A stretch of DNA of 64,000 nucleotides from Phyllobacterium chamaecytisi. Its GTDB lineage: Bacteria > Pseudomonadota > Alphaproteobacteria > Rhizobiales > Rhizobiaceae. The translations under genes and the position numbers were made by a program. Positions 8,586-17,253 of this stretch are shown in pieces. Numbering within the stretch: position 1 is the first letter of the stretch; each line of letters begins with the position of its first letter. The stretch covers positions 124,001 through 188,000 of the forward strand of contig NZ_JAIQWW010000009.1 of assembly GCF_020164455.1 (NCBI RefSeq). Direction: 5' to 3'. The notes beneath the pieces were generated by a model. That model saw nothing but the letters and a program-made list of their open reading frames with translations. It was not told where the DNA came from and searched no databases.

Positions 8586-9527
8586 ATGCCGCGCAAGGTT
8601 ATCATCATCACTGACCCAGGCCAAGACCAGGCAGTCGCCATACTGATGGCGCTGGCGGCGCCAGAGAGCTTTAACATCCTGGGTATCGTCACATCTGCCG
8701 GCAACATCGATCTAAACAAGACGCAGCGGAATGCACGTGCCCTCGTCGAACTCGCCGGACGGACGGATGTGCCTGTTTTTGCGGGCTGCCCGCGGCCGAT
8801 CGGCAGACCGCTGGTTACGGCGGAGCACGTCCACGGGCCGACTGGACTCGACGGCGCCGACCTGCCCGAGCCCACCGTCGCGTTGCGGGCGCAGCACGGC
8901 GTCGACTTCATCGTCGAGACGCTGCGGGCGCAGCCGGCCGGCGAAGTTTCGATCTTCTCCGAATCGCCGCTGACCAACCTTGCCATGGCGCTGGTGAAGG
9001 CGCCAGACATCGCCGAGCGTATTGGCCAGATCGTGATGATGGCCGGCGCTTATTTCGAAGTCGGCAACATCACTCCGAGCGCCGAGTTCAACATCTATGT
9101 CGACCCCCAGGCTGCTGATATCGTGCTGAAGGCGGGCATCCCGACCGTCATGCTGCCGCTCGATGTGACTCACAAGCTGCTCTCCACGCCCGAACGGCTC
9201 CGGTGCTTCGCAGGGCTCGGAAACCGCGGCGGCAAAGTCGTGGCCAACATGCTTGGCTTTTCCGAGAGCTTCGACCTTCGGAAATACGGCTGGATGGGCG
9301 CGCCGCTGCACGGACCGACCGTTCCGGCCTTCATGATCGAGCCCGGAATGTTCAAAGGACGACAGGTGAACGTGTCGGTCGAAATATGCGGTGAACTGAC
9401 TTTGGGTATGACGGTGGTCGACTATTGGGAGGTCACCGACCGACCGAAAAACGTGCTGTACGTGACGGACGGCGACGCCGACGCCTATTTCAAACTGATC
9501 GCCAAGCTGATTGGGCGCCTACCGTAG
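8586..9527 (+). CDS. Nucleoside hydrolase family protein with altered calcium site
   Basis: A 313-residue IUNH-fold protein that starts two bases after the lactonase gene. The N-terminal site reads ITDPGQDQAVA where the family usually has DxDPGxDDA, so the first and last aspartates of the motif are replaced. The late metal-binding segment reads LHGPTVPAFMIEP where LHDP is normal. Other family parts are kept: VGNITPSAEFNIYVDPQAAD and ELTLGMTVVDYW. Family members cleave N-glycosidic bonds of nucleosides with a Ca2+ held by these aspartates. This copy may act on another substrate or by another metal arrangement. It is the last gene of the operon. Confidence 0.85.
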   Translation: MPRKVIIITDPGQDQAVAILMALAAPESFNILGIVTSAGNIDLNKTQRNARALVELAGRTDVPVFAGCPRPIGRPLVTAEHVHGPTGLDGADLPEPTVALRAQHGVDFIVETLRAQPAGEVSIFSESPLTNLAMALVKAPDIAERIGQIVMMAGAYFEVGNITPSAEFNIYVDPQAADIVLKAGIPTVMLPLDVTHKLLSTPERLRCFAGLGNRGGKVVANMLGFSESFDLRKYGWMGAPLHGPTVPAFMIEPGMFKGRQVNVSVEICGELTLGMTVVDYWEVTDRPKNVLYVTDGDADAYFKLIAKLIGRLP

Positions 9528-9675
9528 TCCACCAGCGTCTTTCACGATCGCCCATTCGACAATCAGCATTCGATCCCGTGCGGAAGATCGGGCCGCAGGT
9601 TACGGCTTGCGTCGTCCTTGTCTCGGTCGCGTCAGTTTCCTCACCATGCTCAGTCGCACCTGTAGCGGTTCCTGA

Positions 9676-9840
9676 ACTATTCAGGAGCGGATCGAGCGGC
9701 TCAAGGCACTGAGCAAGGAATTGGACCGCGACCTCCCTGCGTTGGAGTTCGGGTTGCGGATCACCACGCTGGTGCGTGACACCACCGAGCAGGCCTGGGC
9801 TGACGGCGAAGCGAACCGAGCAAACAGAACCCCCATGGCG
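9676..9840 (+). pseudogene. Remnant of an alkanesulfonate monooxygenase-like (LLM flavin) gene
   Basis: The plus frame between stops carries QERIERLKALSKELDRDLPA followed by LEFGLRITTLVRDTTEQAWA, which matches the central part of SsuD-type, luciferase-like FMN-dependent monooxygenases. Only about 55 codons remain; both ends of the homology are missing and no start is present. Sulfonate/sulfone-type gene debris also occurs at 35.2-36.2 kb. Confidence 0.6.
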
Positions 9841-10071
9841 TACCTTGTAAGTTTGCCATTGTTATCAGCTCGAACGGTTCACTACCGACGTCGGAATGGG
9901 GGGGAAATCTCGGTACTTGTCAGTAATCCCGGAGATTCAACTCTTTCCGGGCCTCGCGCGGATGGATCTTTACGTTGTTAGTGCATATTTGGTTTGATCG
10001 TCGAGTGATGTAAGCAAGTAGTCCGCAGCCGCGACACTAAGACAGGACTATTCAAATAAACTCCTACTGCT
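9841..10071. other. Intergenic gap without recognisable gene
   Basis: I see no coding signal between the flavin-monooxygenase remnant and the end of the kinase gene. It separates a plus-strand operon from the minus-strand operon that ends at 10072. No clear hairpin terminator is visible. Confidence 0.4.
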
Positions 10072-11151
10072 TCATGCGGCAGATTTTGCACTCGTTCTCT
10101 TCGAATGGGGACGAGCCTCAGCGCATGCGGGGCACGCCACGAGGGACCCTGGGGCGATCGCGACATCCACCGCGACCAGCGCCGGGCGGCCCTTCAGGAT
10201 TGCATGGATCTGCCGCTCAAAGTGACGCTGTGAAACCATATACATCCCGCCTCGCGCGCCCTCGAAACCGCAATTCCAGGCGGCGAGGGCTTGCCCATAA
10301 CGAAGTGCTTCTCGAAGGCTTGATGGCGTGAGTTGATGAAAGCCTGAGAGGCCGCGCGATGCGGTTTTCGCCAGAAAACCTCCTGTACACCAGTCACCCG
10401 AGCCGCAGCTATCCACCAGCGCCGGAGCCAGGTATGCAGGGACACTCATCCAGTCTGAGGGAGAGCCAGACAGCCGCTCACGATATCTCAGGCCGTCAGC
10501 GCCCATTGTCTGGATCTCGACAAGGGCTGCTCGGTCATTCGTGATCGCTGCTCCTACATCGGCCAAACGCTGGTCGGCATATTTGACCACGTGAGCGAGC
10601 GCCATCGCCTCAGCGAAAAGACGGTCATCGTTTTTTCCCGACGGCTCGAACACTACGAGCGTTCCGCGCTCCGAAGCCTCCTTGGCAAGTGTCAAAGCAG
10701 CACGGGAGACGCGATCAAAAAAGAAAACAGACGAGCCATCGAGGTTGGGAACGATGGAATCGACGGCTGCCTGAGTGACAGCCTTGTAACCAGGCAATCG
10801 TTGACCGCAATGGGGGCACGTCCAAAGGAAGCGGTGCGTTGGCTGGCCATCGCGGCCCTGCTTTATCTGCTGGATGATGATCGGCGTATGGCCGGTCGGT
10901 GCGCAGTTTGCGAAATCGAGATGAACGTTCCAAGCACCGAAATCGGCGCGAGCGCGCTCCGAGGCCGGGTCGCCATTCATCCGCGCAATTGGGAAGGCGT
11001 CCCAGCCAAGATAGGCCATAATCGCCATCACATTGCCGCAGGTCCCGCCGGCCCACGATTGCACTGGAGTACTGGGATCAGCACCCATTACGAGATCTAA
11101 CGCAACAAGACCGGTGCCGAATATTTTAGGTCTGTTGACGGTCGGCTTCAT
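10072..11151 (-). CDS. PfkB-family carbohydrate kinase with two CxxC pairs
   Basis: A 359-residue ribokinase-like protein. It begins with IFGTGLVALDLVMG and AGGTCGNVMAIMAYLGW, the sugar-site part of PfkB kinases. Near residue 248 DSCGSGDWCTGGFL is the anion-hole/catalytic-Asp motif (usually GAGD). Two CxxC pairs, CPHC at 112-115 and CPAC at 340-343, are not part of the normal fold and could bind zinc together. It is the last gene of a five-gene minus-strand operon; its start overlaps the end of the preceding gene (ATGA at 11148-11151). A phosphorylated sugar or nucleoside product is expected, but the substrate cannot be read from the sequence. Confidence 0.82.
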   Translation of the reverse strand: MKPTVNRPKIFGTGLVALDLVMGADPSTPVQSWAGGTCGNVMAIMAYLGWDAFPIARMNGDPASERARADFGAWNVHLDFANCAPTGHTPIIIQQIKQGRDGQPTHRFLWTCPHCGQRLPGYKAVTQAAVDSIVPNLDGSSVFFFDRVSRAALTLAKEASERGTLVVFEPSGKNDDRLFAEAMALAHVVKYADQRLADVGAAITNDRAALVEIQTMGADGLRYRERLSGSPSDWMSVPAYLAPALVDSCGSGDWCTGGFLAKTASRGLSGFHQLTPSSLREALRYGQALAAWNCGFEGARGGMYMVSQRHFERQIHAILKGRPALVAVDVAIAPGSLVACPACAEARPHSKRTSAKSAA

Positions 11152-12263
11152 CGGGCGTTCGTCCTTTCATTGTGCAACGGCGGGCGAGGCTGCGGATAAA
11201 CATCCCCCTCCAACCAGATATGGACGAAATGGGGCGGTCCGGCAACTTCCGCAACGGCCGTGTTCAAATCATAGCCTAACGCCTCAAGGTAAGCGATTGG
11301 TAAATCCCGCTCCAGCGCGGCCATCAACGCCCCAAGCGCCATGACCTTGCTTCCAAGCGGCGACAGGACCGTAACAGAGCCGCCTACTTCGGAAAACACA
11401 GGGCGTCGCAGATCGTTCAGGCGAAGGATCGTCCTGTAAAGGTCGAGTGGGTCAGTTTCATCTGCGTAGACAATATCGCGCGCGTCCACCGACCATGCGC
11501 TCTCGAGCTCAGTCAGAAACTCCTCGGCTAGGCGGTCGCCTAGCCGAGGATCTCGCGCCGGAAATGGCAGGATCGGGCAGGTATCATGCGGCGTGACGAA
11601 TTCGTGAAGTTTGCCGAGCGCACCGCGGCGGCCGGTTGCAAGCTGCGGCAACCAGAGCTTTGCCGCGCTGCCGTTCTTGTCCAGCGTCGCGCCTCCGACA
11701 AACCCATGGATATAGCCGGGCGTATCTCCAGCTATGGGCGTGATGGCTGCGTCAAGGACCGGATCGTGGGCGACGAACAGATGCAGGTTTGCAGGGGCCA
11801 GACCTTTGGCGATCAGCTCGACGAACAGACGGATGATCGGAAAGCTTGTCCCAACTGACAAGGCGCTGACATCGATGACGACGTCTGTCACGCCATTGAA
11901 GTTCTGACGCGCCACCACCTTGGCAGCATTCCGTCCCCCGACAACCGCCAGATCAGTCTCGAATATCTGGATCTGGGCGATCTCGTGCACCGGAAAGGCC
12001 GATGCCAGGCCTTCGATGTTGCCTGATGCACGGCTGACGAGGGGACCGGCTGGATTTGGCCGGTTTTCTCGCATAAAGATCCCGCGCCGTGGAACATTGG
12101 TTGCAGCGATCTGCTCGGCAATCACTTTTGCGCGGGGATCGAAACCAGCACCGGCGATTAGAAGCACGTTCCGATCCGCCCCATGAAAATAGTCTCGGAT
12201 AAAGGTGCTTACCTCGGGTCCGCTGTGCGAGATGCAGGGGTCCCACCGCCATCGATGGATCAC
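11148..12263 (-). CDS. Uncharacterised protein of the PRTase/ATPase operon
   Basis: I do not recognise a named domain in these 371 residues. A Rossmann-like start is visible: a beta strand and glycine-rich turn, NVLLIAGAGFDPRAKVIAEQ, near residue 34, then alternating strands and helices (VVIDVSALSVGTSF, NLHLFVAHDPVLDAAI). A C-terminal part contains VTVLSPLGSKVMALGALMAA and ends with many prolines. I chose the GTG at 12261-12263 because GGAGG lies just upstream and the GTGA overlaps the stop of the ATPase gene; an open reading frame extends further but only over that gene. It sits between the ATPase and the kinase, so it probably works in the same complex or pathway. Confidence 0.7.
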   Translation of the reverse strand: MIHRWRWDPCISHSGPEVSTFIRDYFHGADRNVLLIAGAGFDPRAKVIAEQIAATNVPRRGIFMRENRPNPAGPLVSRASGNIEGLASAFPVHEIAQIQIFETDLAVVGGRNAAKVVARQNFNGVTDVVIDVSALSVGTSFPIIRLFVELIAKGLAPANLHLFVAHDPVLDAAITPIAGDTPGYIHGFVGGATLDKNGSAAKLWLPQLATGRRGALGKLHEFVTPHDTCPILPFPARDPRLGDRLAEEFLTELESAWSVDARDIVYADETDPLDLYRTILRLNDLRRPVFSEVGGSVTVLSPLGSKVMALGALMAALERDLPIAYLEALGYDLNTAVAEVAGPPHFVHIWLEGDVYPQPRPPLHNERTNAR

Positions 12264-14179
12264 TTTTGCGCCTCCCCCAGTATCCGCACAAGGTCGCTGG
12301 TCCTCCGCTCCAAGAAACCGCCTCGTTTGAACGTCAGACGGTGATGCAGGAGCGGTGCGCCGCCCAGCTCGATCAGGACCCAAAGCTTTTTCTTGGTTCC
12401 GTGATTCGGTACTAGAACGAATGCATTGTATGCGATACCAAACTTCAAGATCCGGGCCAACTCGGGATGGGTGCGGGGAATTTCGAAGAACTCATCCTGC
12501 GGTATGCCGAAAGCGTTCGCTCCCCCGCCAAGAGACGCATTGCCCTCGAGGCTTTTCTTGATGCAGGCTATCGCAATGCCATGGCAGAGCTTGCGCACCT
12601 GCTGGTGATGAGGAAAGTCCCACTCGCGGATCATCTCCGCAGCCCGTTCGCGCAAAAGACTATGTTGTTTTGCAGCTGCAAGGCTGGGTGACTTCGAGCG
12701 AATGACTTGCGTTTCCGATTGCGCGACCAGCCGGGAGGCGAGCTGAAGGAATTGCTCGGCGTTTTCCGAACCCGCATCGCAAAGCAGATCGATCCCGTAA
12801 AAATAAGGCCGGTCCTGCCTGTGCATGAGGTGAATCTTGGCACCTTCAAAGACCTTATCGTCTGCAACCAGCGGCCTGGACGGCTCGACATCCTGCCCCT
12901 CGTCCTCGAACAAGCCATGCTGGGGGACACGGTTCACGTAGCGATGGATGAGGATCGCCAACATAGCGAGCCGCATTTCCTGGCAATCTTCGCCGCTGTC
13001 GCGCAGCGCATTGGCAATCTCCTCCTCCAACATCGCACGTCTTTCGAAGGTGATATTGTAGCGCCGTTGAAGGGCGTCCACCTGGTCGATGAGCTTGTCT
13101 TGCTTCGACAGGGCGATCGGATCAACTTGAACCGCCAAAAGGTTCCCGAGATCTCTTAAGCCCTTTCGTCGGAATATCTCCATTTGCGCGAGGTAACGGT
13201 TGGCCATGCCCTTGGCCATCTTGCGGAAGGCCCGGCGCTGATTGGCGCGATCGCCTCCGCTTTGCATCCAGATCGTTGTCGTCTCGCGTGATTTCTTGAG
13301 GCCAGGGTCATCCGATTGCGGATCCTCACTTTCTTCCAGAAGCACGTCTGATGGCGACAATGCATCGAGACGGGTAAGGACCCACCGCGACACCCGCATC
13401 TCGCGGCGGCTCAACCAGCGGTGAAAAGACGAAAATTGGGCCGGGTGCAGACTATGTGCGTCGTCGAAGATGGCGAGCGGCTTGAGCGCAAGGACACGGT
13501 TGCCATCCTTCACCTTGAATGCTTCTATGACGTCGAATGGACGATAGGCTGCAGCTGCTCCGTCGTGATCGATGTCATTCAGATCAGGCGGAACGAGCGC
13601 CGCCGATATATTGTAGATTGCCAGCTCGATCTCTCGCGCCCTTGCGAGCAGTCCCTGCCCGCTCGTTCCACCGATCGCGGTCAGGGCCGCCTCGGTATCA
13701 GGGCGTGCCGTGATCTCGACATTGTCGAGACGAACACCGGAGGTTTGAACATTGCGCAACCAGGCGAGCACGGTGCGGGCTTGCAAGAGTGCAATCATCA
13801 GCGCGCTCTTCAATTCTTCGGGGTAGGGAAACTCCCAGAACTCGCGATATTCTGCCTCAAGCGGCACACGCCCACCAATGACTGCGGGAATACCCTCATG
13901 GATTGCGCCGCACGTGCCCAACGTATCGATCAGGTCGTCATAAAGATCCTGTCCGCCGTTGCGCAACAGGGTTCGCAAGGTCGAATACTGGAACAGCCTC
14001 GCCAGCGTCGTCTTACCACTACCCGGCGTGCCGACGATGGTGGTCAGGCGATCATAAAGCTTGCCCTGCTCTGCATGCTTTTGAAAGAAGGTCGCCAAGG
14101 GCTCCGGCGTGACGACGGCCAGGAAAGCCTCGTCATCACGAAGATATTCGGTTGCGCGTTTTTCGAAGGGATTGACCAT
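12260..14179 (-). CDS. Large P-loop ATPase (AAA/ORC-CDC6-like) of the PRTase operon
   Basis: A 639-residue protein with Walker A GTPGSGKTT at residues 50-58 and a Walker B-like LAIFDDAHSLHPAQ around residues 235-248. Between and after these lie helical regions; charged segments near 300-420 (many Arg/Glu/Asp) suggest coiled coils or DNA/protein contacts. The layout resembles AAA-type ATPases of the ORC/CDC6 or STAND kind. The C-terminus ends with a hydrophobic/aromatic segment (LWVLIELGGAPLLHHRLTF). Four bases separate its start from the PRTase stop; the next gene overlaps its stop. It could be the sensor or switch of the system; that is inference. Confidence 0.78.
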   Translation of the reverse strand: MVNPFEKRATEYLRDDEAFLAVVTPEPLATFFQKHAEQGKLYDRLTTIVGTPGSGKTTLARLFQYSTLRTLLRNGGQDLYDDLIDTLGTCGAIHEGIPAVIGGRVPLEAEYREFWEFPYPEELKSALMIALLQARTVLAWLRNVQTSGVRLDNVEITARPDTEAALTAIGGTSGQGLLARAREIELAIYNISAALVPPDLNDIDHDGAAAAYRPFDVIEAFKVKDGNRVLALKPLAIFDDAHSLHPAQFSSFHRWLSRREMRVSRWVLTRLDALSPSDVLLEESEDPQSDDPGLKKSRETTTIWMQSGGDRANQRRAFRKMAKGMANRYLAQMEIFRRKGLRDLGNLLAVQVDPIALSKQDKLIDQVDALQRRYNITFERRAMLEEEIANALRDSGEDCQEMRLAMLAILIHRYVNRVPQHGLFEDEGQDVEPSRPLVADDKVFEGAKIHLMHRQDRPYFYGIDLLCDAGSENAEQFLQLASRLVAQSETQVIRSKSPSLAAAKQHSLLRERAAEMIREWDFPHHQQVRKLCHGIAIACIKKSLEGNASLGGGANAFGIPQDEFFEIPRTHPELARILKFGIAYNAFVLVPNHGTKKKLWVLIELGGAPLLHHRLTFKRGGFLERRTSDLVRILGEAQK

Positions 14180-14182
14180 GGG

Positions 14183-15319
14183 TTATGAATGTCTCTGACG
14201 GCGCCGGAATAACGGACGCATTGCCGGCGCTTTTTCTCCGTCCCGCTCACCGCCTTCGGTTTCTGCCCAAAGAAGAGCGACGGAATTATTGGGGGTGTTG
14301 TGGTCAAGCACGACTGGCAAGGCACAGCCACCGTAACCTAACCCGATATGCGGGACGCCGCCAATGGCCGTGTGCTTTGTCTCGATTGCAGGATCGTAAT
14401 ACTTGTTCGTCAAAGCAATGAAATCGGCAAAACGCTGCGTAGTGTAGATGGGAAGTTCCGCGGGCAACTTGGAGCCATACGTGAAGCGGATTTCCTTTGC
14501 CCACCCGTTGGTTTGAAGGTGCTCGAGCGCACCATTAACCCTGTCTTCCATGGCTTTCGCTCCGGCATCCGTGGCGATGTAGTGATGGATGCAGAGAACC
14601 CAGCCGGGCGCACAAACGTGCTCTCCAATGAGCTTTACAGCACTCTCAAGCGACTCCTTGAACCGCTGCAGCTTTCCGGACCACTTGCTTTTGTCCTCAT
14701 TCCACCGGTGGAATGAGGTTCCGGTTCCAACAAAATCGTCGATAAGGTACACGAGACGGAACCGGGCTGTCTCATCCTCCACACGGTCGCGAAGGTCCTT
14801 GACCAGGTCTTGCCATTTCTGCTGGTCGAGCTGTGTCGCCAAAACAAATTGTTCATTGGACAACAATCCAACGGTTGAGTGGCGAATACCATCGATATGG
14901 GCGCCGTCGCTCAGCCCCATGAATAGAGTCTGTTTCCGCAGTCGCTCCACAGCGGCCCGGGCTTGATCGTCGGCCAGGACCCGGTAGCGTGGAATGGACC
15001 TTTCCCGCGCAACCATACCCACGATTTGCTCGCGCACGGCTGCCGGATAGAGCTGCTCCACCAACCGGTTCATTTCATTCGGCCCGACGTAAACAAGCAC
15101 GTCCCGGACAAAGGAGTAGGCGGTCGGCCGTTCTATCTTTTCAAATTGCTGCAGCCAGGTCGCGAGACTTTCGATGAATCGCATCCCGGCCTGAAAATCG
15201 CGATAGCCATCATATTTGAGCCTGGACATCAGGCGAAGCCATGCGAATTCCCTGCGAGCCTGTTCGTCGTCCCACGCCATAATCTCGCTGAGGATTTTCA
15301 GCCCGAGGTCTTCATTCAT
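14183..15319 (-). CDS. Phosphoribosyltransferase-like protein of a conflict-type operon
   Basis: A 378-residue protein with the PRPP-loop motif VYLIDDFVGTGTS at about residues 190-202, the hydrophobic strand-Asp-Asp-xxx-Thr-Gly-Thr hallmark of type I phosphoribosyltransferases. The 180-residue N-terminal helical part is not typical of purine-salvage enzymes. A conserved-looking C-terminal stretch, VVLDHNTPNNSVALLW, follows a glycine-rich LGYGGCALP. Its start overlaps the stop of the SIS-HAD gene (ATGA at 15316-15319) and the ATPase follows. Likely chemistry is transfer or removal of a phosphoribosyl group on a nucleotide or base; the target is unknown. Confidence 0.8.
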   Translation of the reverse strand: MNEDLGLKILSEIMAWDDEQARREFAWLRLMSRLKYDGYRDFQAGMRFIESLATWLQQFEKIERPTAYSFVRDVLVYVGPNEMNRLVEQLYPAAVREQIVGMVARERSIPRYRVLADDQARAAVERLRKQTLFMGLSDGAHIDGIRHSTVGLLSNEQFVLATQLDQQKWQDLVKDLRDRVEDETARFRLVYLIDDFVGTGTSFHRWNEDKSKWSGKLQRFKESLESAVKLIGEHVCAPGWVLCIHHYIATDAGAKAMEDRVNGALEHLQTNGWAKEIRFTYGSKLPAELPIYTTQRFADFIALTNKYYDPAIETKHTAIGGVPHIGLGYGGCALPVVLDHNTPNNSVALLWAETEGGERDGEKAPAMRPLFRRRQRHS

Positions 15320-17253
15320 ACAAACGCGCCCTCTTCGAACCTCAGTCGCCCGTTTCGCATGACAAGGAGCTGGAGATATTCGAGCGTTGCCTCAACGCCA
15401 CGCTGGCCGCCGCTGGCGAAATTCCAACAACGTGCCGGATCGACGCTAGTCTCGTCCACGCTCAGACTGTCGACGCTATCCAAAAGTTCGTGATCGTTTC
15501 CCGGCCAGCGGCCGCGATCACCGATGGCCAAAACGCTGCCGCCACCGACCTCTTGCTGTAATCGCTGAACGACATTGAGCTTTGAGACTGCAGCAGCGAC
15601 GATATCGACCGAATGGCTGGACCGAGTCACTTTGACGCCGGAAGCGCCGGCTGCAATGATGACCTGATAGGCCAGATCCCACAGCCGTCCCTCTGGGACG
15701 GCGCCTTCTGTTTCAAGCGTAATCTGGAAAGGACGGTCGGTCTGCTTTGCCCATTCCCCAAGCTCAGGGTGGGTACGCAAGGCGGCGGCGAGTGGCGCAA
15801 GCTCCGGGCAGCAAGCGGCTGTTCCATCTGGGGCAGTAGGTTCGGCGAGAAGGGCAATGTCCGCCCCGTTGTAATAGCCAACAAGGATGTCGTTCCAATA
15901 CTGCTTCGGGAGCGTGTCGCGAAGATCACGCCCAACCGAAGCACCACGACCGGTGGCGATCGCTACCCGACCGCCGCTTTCAATCAGCCGGACAATCTCA
16001 TCTTTGACCCGTTCGATTGGGCGGTGAAAGCGATGGCGCGTGTCCACCAATGTTCCGTCATAGTCGAAACAGATCGCGGAGAAGTCCTTGCCTACGAGTT
16101 GAGATCGGAAGGCTATGGCCGCCTTCTTCCACCTTATCAGCTCGTCACGATGCATGCTCGCCGCAGGCTTTCCGGCTTTCCGCCTTATCGCAGCTTCTTC
16201 ACGCGGACTGAGCGCAACAGGCATAGTTTTCGGACGTGGTCGCGGAAGAGGCAAATTGTAAAGCTTGCGGCCAAAATCTGGGACTCCAGGACGGCCGGGA
16301 TCGATGCCGCGGGCAATTCCCGCCCATTCAGTGATGCGTAGCGCAGCGACAAGCGACGACAGCATGGCGGCAGCAGGACGGCCCGATAGAGAAATGGTTG
16401 CGATCGGAATACCATCTGGGATGAGTGCGAGCGTCCGATGCGCAAGTTCCCGATCATCATCCGAAATGAAGGCAAGGATGGCACTCGCCTCGCCGCGCTT
16501 TGCCAGCCAATGGTGACGGCCATGCGCAAAGTTGCGGTAGTCGGCGATTTGCAGGTTACCAAGAGCCGCTTCCGTGAACTTCGATTCAAGGTCGATCGCG
16601 CCGACTTTGGTCGTCGGACCATGAACGACAAGTGTGGTGCTGCGGGGCCAAAGTCCGTCTGTCTCACTCCGCCAAGAAAAAGCCGAGGAAGCGCTGGACT
16701 GAAGGAGGCTGCTGACTTCCGAGGCACAGTGATCCCATAGATCACCATCGCCGAATTCGAGGGCGTACGCTCTCGTCAACAGGGCGACGAAGCCGAGGAG
16801 TGAGTTTGTCGCCAAGAACCCGTCTTTGCCTGCAGGTGGGGGAAAAACCAGTAGATCGGAATAGGGGTGGCTGTGGCAGAGATCGGACAACGGACTGTCG
16901 AGGCGACCGCACATGGCCGTAAGTTGCTTTGGCTCGTAAAGAAGCAGGGTCTTAGCTGCAGCGACGATGTCGACGTTGCGGCCCCCAGCACTAATTAGCC
17001 AGTGCGATAGTCCCCCTAGCTGTTCGCTGACCGCTTCTAGTGGCGTTGATACTGTTGCCAGTCGCCCTGCCAAGTGCTGGTGAAGATATACAAGGGCATG
17101 CGCGGCTGTGAGGGAGCCACCCGATCCGATCGCCTGGAGCGGAAGCGTTGCGGCCACCCGCACCGCCGCCCTGAGGGCGTCGATTTCGACGTTTTTTGCC
17201 CATTCGAAGGTTTCATCGAGATGCTCCATTTCGGTGGCGTACGGTCTGGCCAT
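15316..17253 (-). CDS. SIS-domain / HAD-hydrolase fusion protein
   Basis: A 645-residue fusion, first gene of the operon. The N-terminal half (about 1-340) is a sugar-isomerase (SIS) domain: LQAIGSGGSLTAAHAL near 40, and YRNFAHGRHHWLAKR near 239-253. The C-terminal half (about 390-645) is a HAD phosphatase of the Cof type: motif I FDYDGTLVD at 396-404, motif II IATGRG, a lysine in SKLNVVQRL, and the acidic motif AIGDRGRWPGNDHELL. This suggests binding and dephosphorylation of a phosphosugar or sugar nucleotide. With a phosphoribosyltransferase and a PfkB kinase in the same operon, it points to a sugar-phosphate or nucleotide signal cycle. The fusion of these two folds is unusual. Confidence 0.82.
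   Translation of the reverse strand: MARPYATEMEHLDETFEWAKNVEIDALRAAVRVAATLPLQAIGSGGSLTAAHALVYLHQHLAGRLATVSTPLEAVSEQLGGLSHWLISAGGRNVDIVAAAKTLLLYEPKQLTAMCGRLDSPLSDLCHSHPYSDLLVFPPPAGKDGFLATNSLLGFVALLTRAYALEFGDGDLWDHCASEVSSLLQSSASSAFSWRSETDGLWPRSTTLVVHGPTTKVGAIDLESKFTEAALGNLQIADYRNFAHGRHHWLAKRGEASAILAFISDDDRELAHRTLALIPDGIPIATISLSGRPAAAMLSSLVAALRITEWAGIARGIDPGRPGVPDFGRKLYNLPLPRPRPKTMPVALSPREEAAIRRKAGKPAASMHRDELIRWKKAAIAFRSQLVGKDFSAICFDYDGTLVDTRHRFHRPIERVKDEIVRLIESGGRVAIATGRGASVGRDLRDTLPKQYWNDILVGYYNGADIALLAEPTAPDGTAACCPELAPLAAALRTHPELGEWAKQTDRPFQITLETEGAVPEGRLWDLAYQVIIAAGASGVKVTRSSHSVDIVAAAVSKLNVVQRLQQEVGGGSVLAIGDRGRWPGNDHELLDSVDSLSVDETSVDPARCWNFASGGQRGVEATLEYLQLLVMRNGRLRFEEGAFV

Noticed and set aside
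13421-14188. Plus-strand frame of 255 codons inside the ATPase gene
   Set aside because: Antisense to the P-loop ATPase; no ribosome site or known motif.
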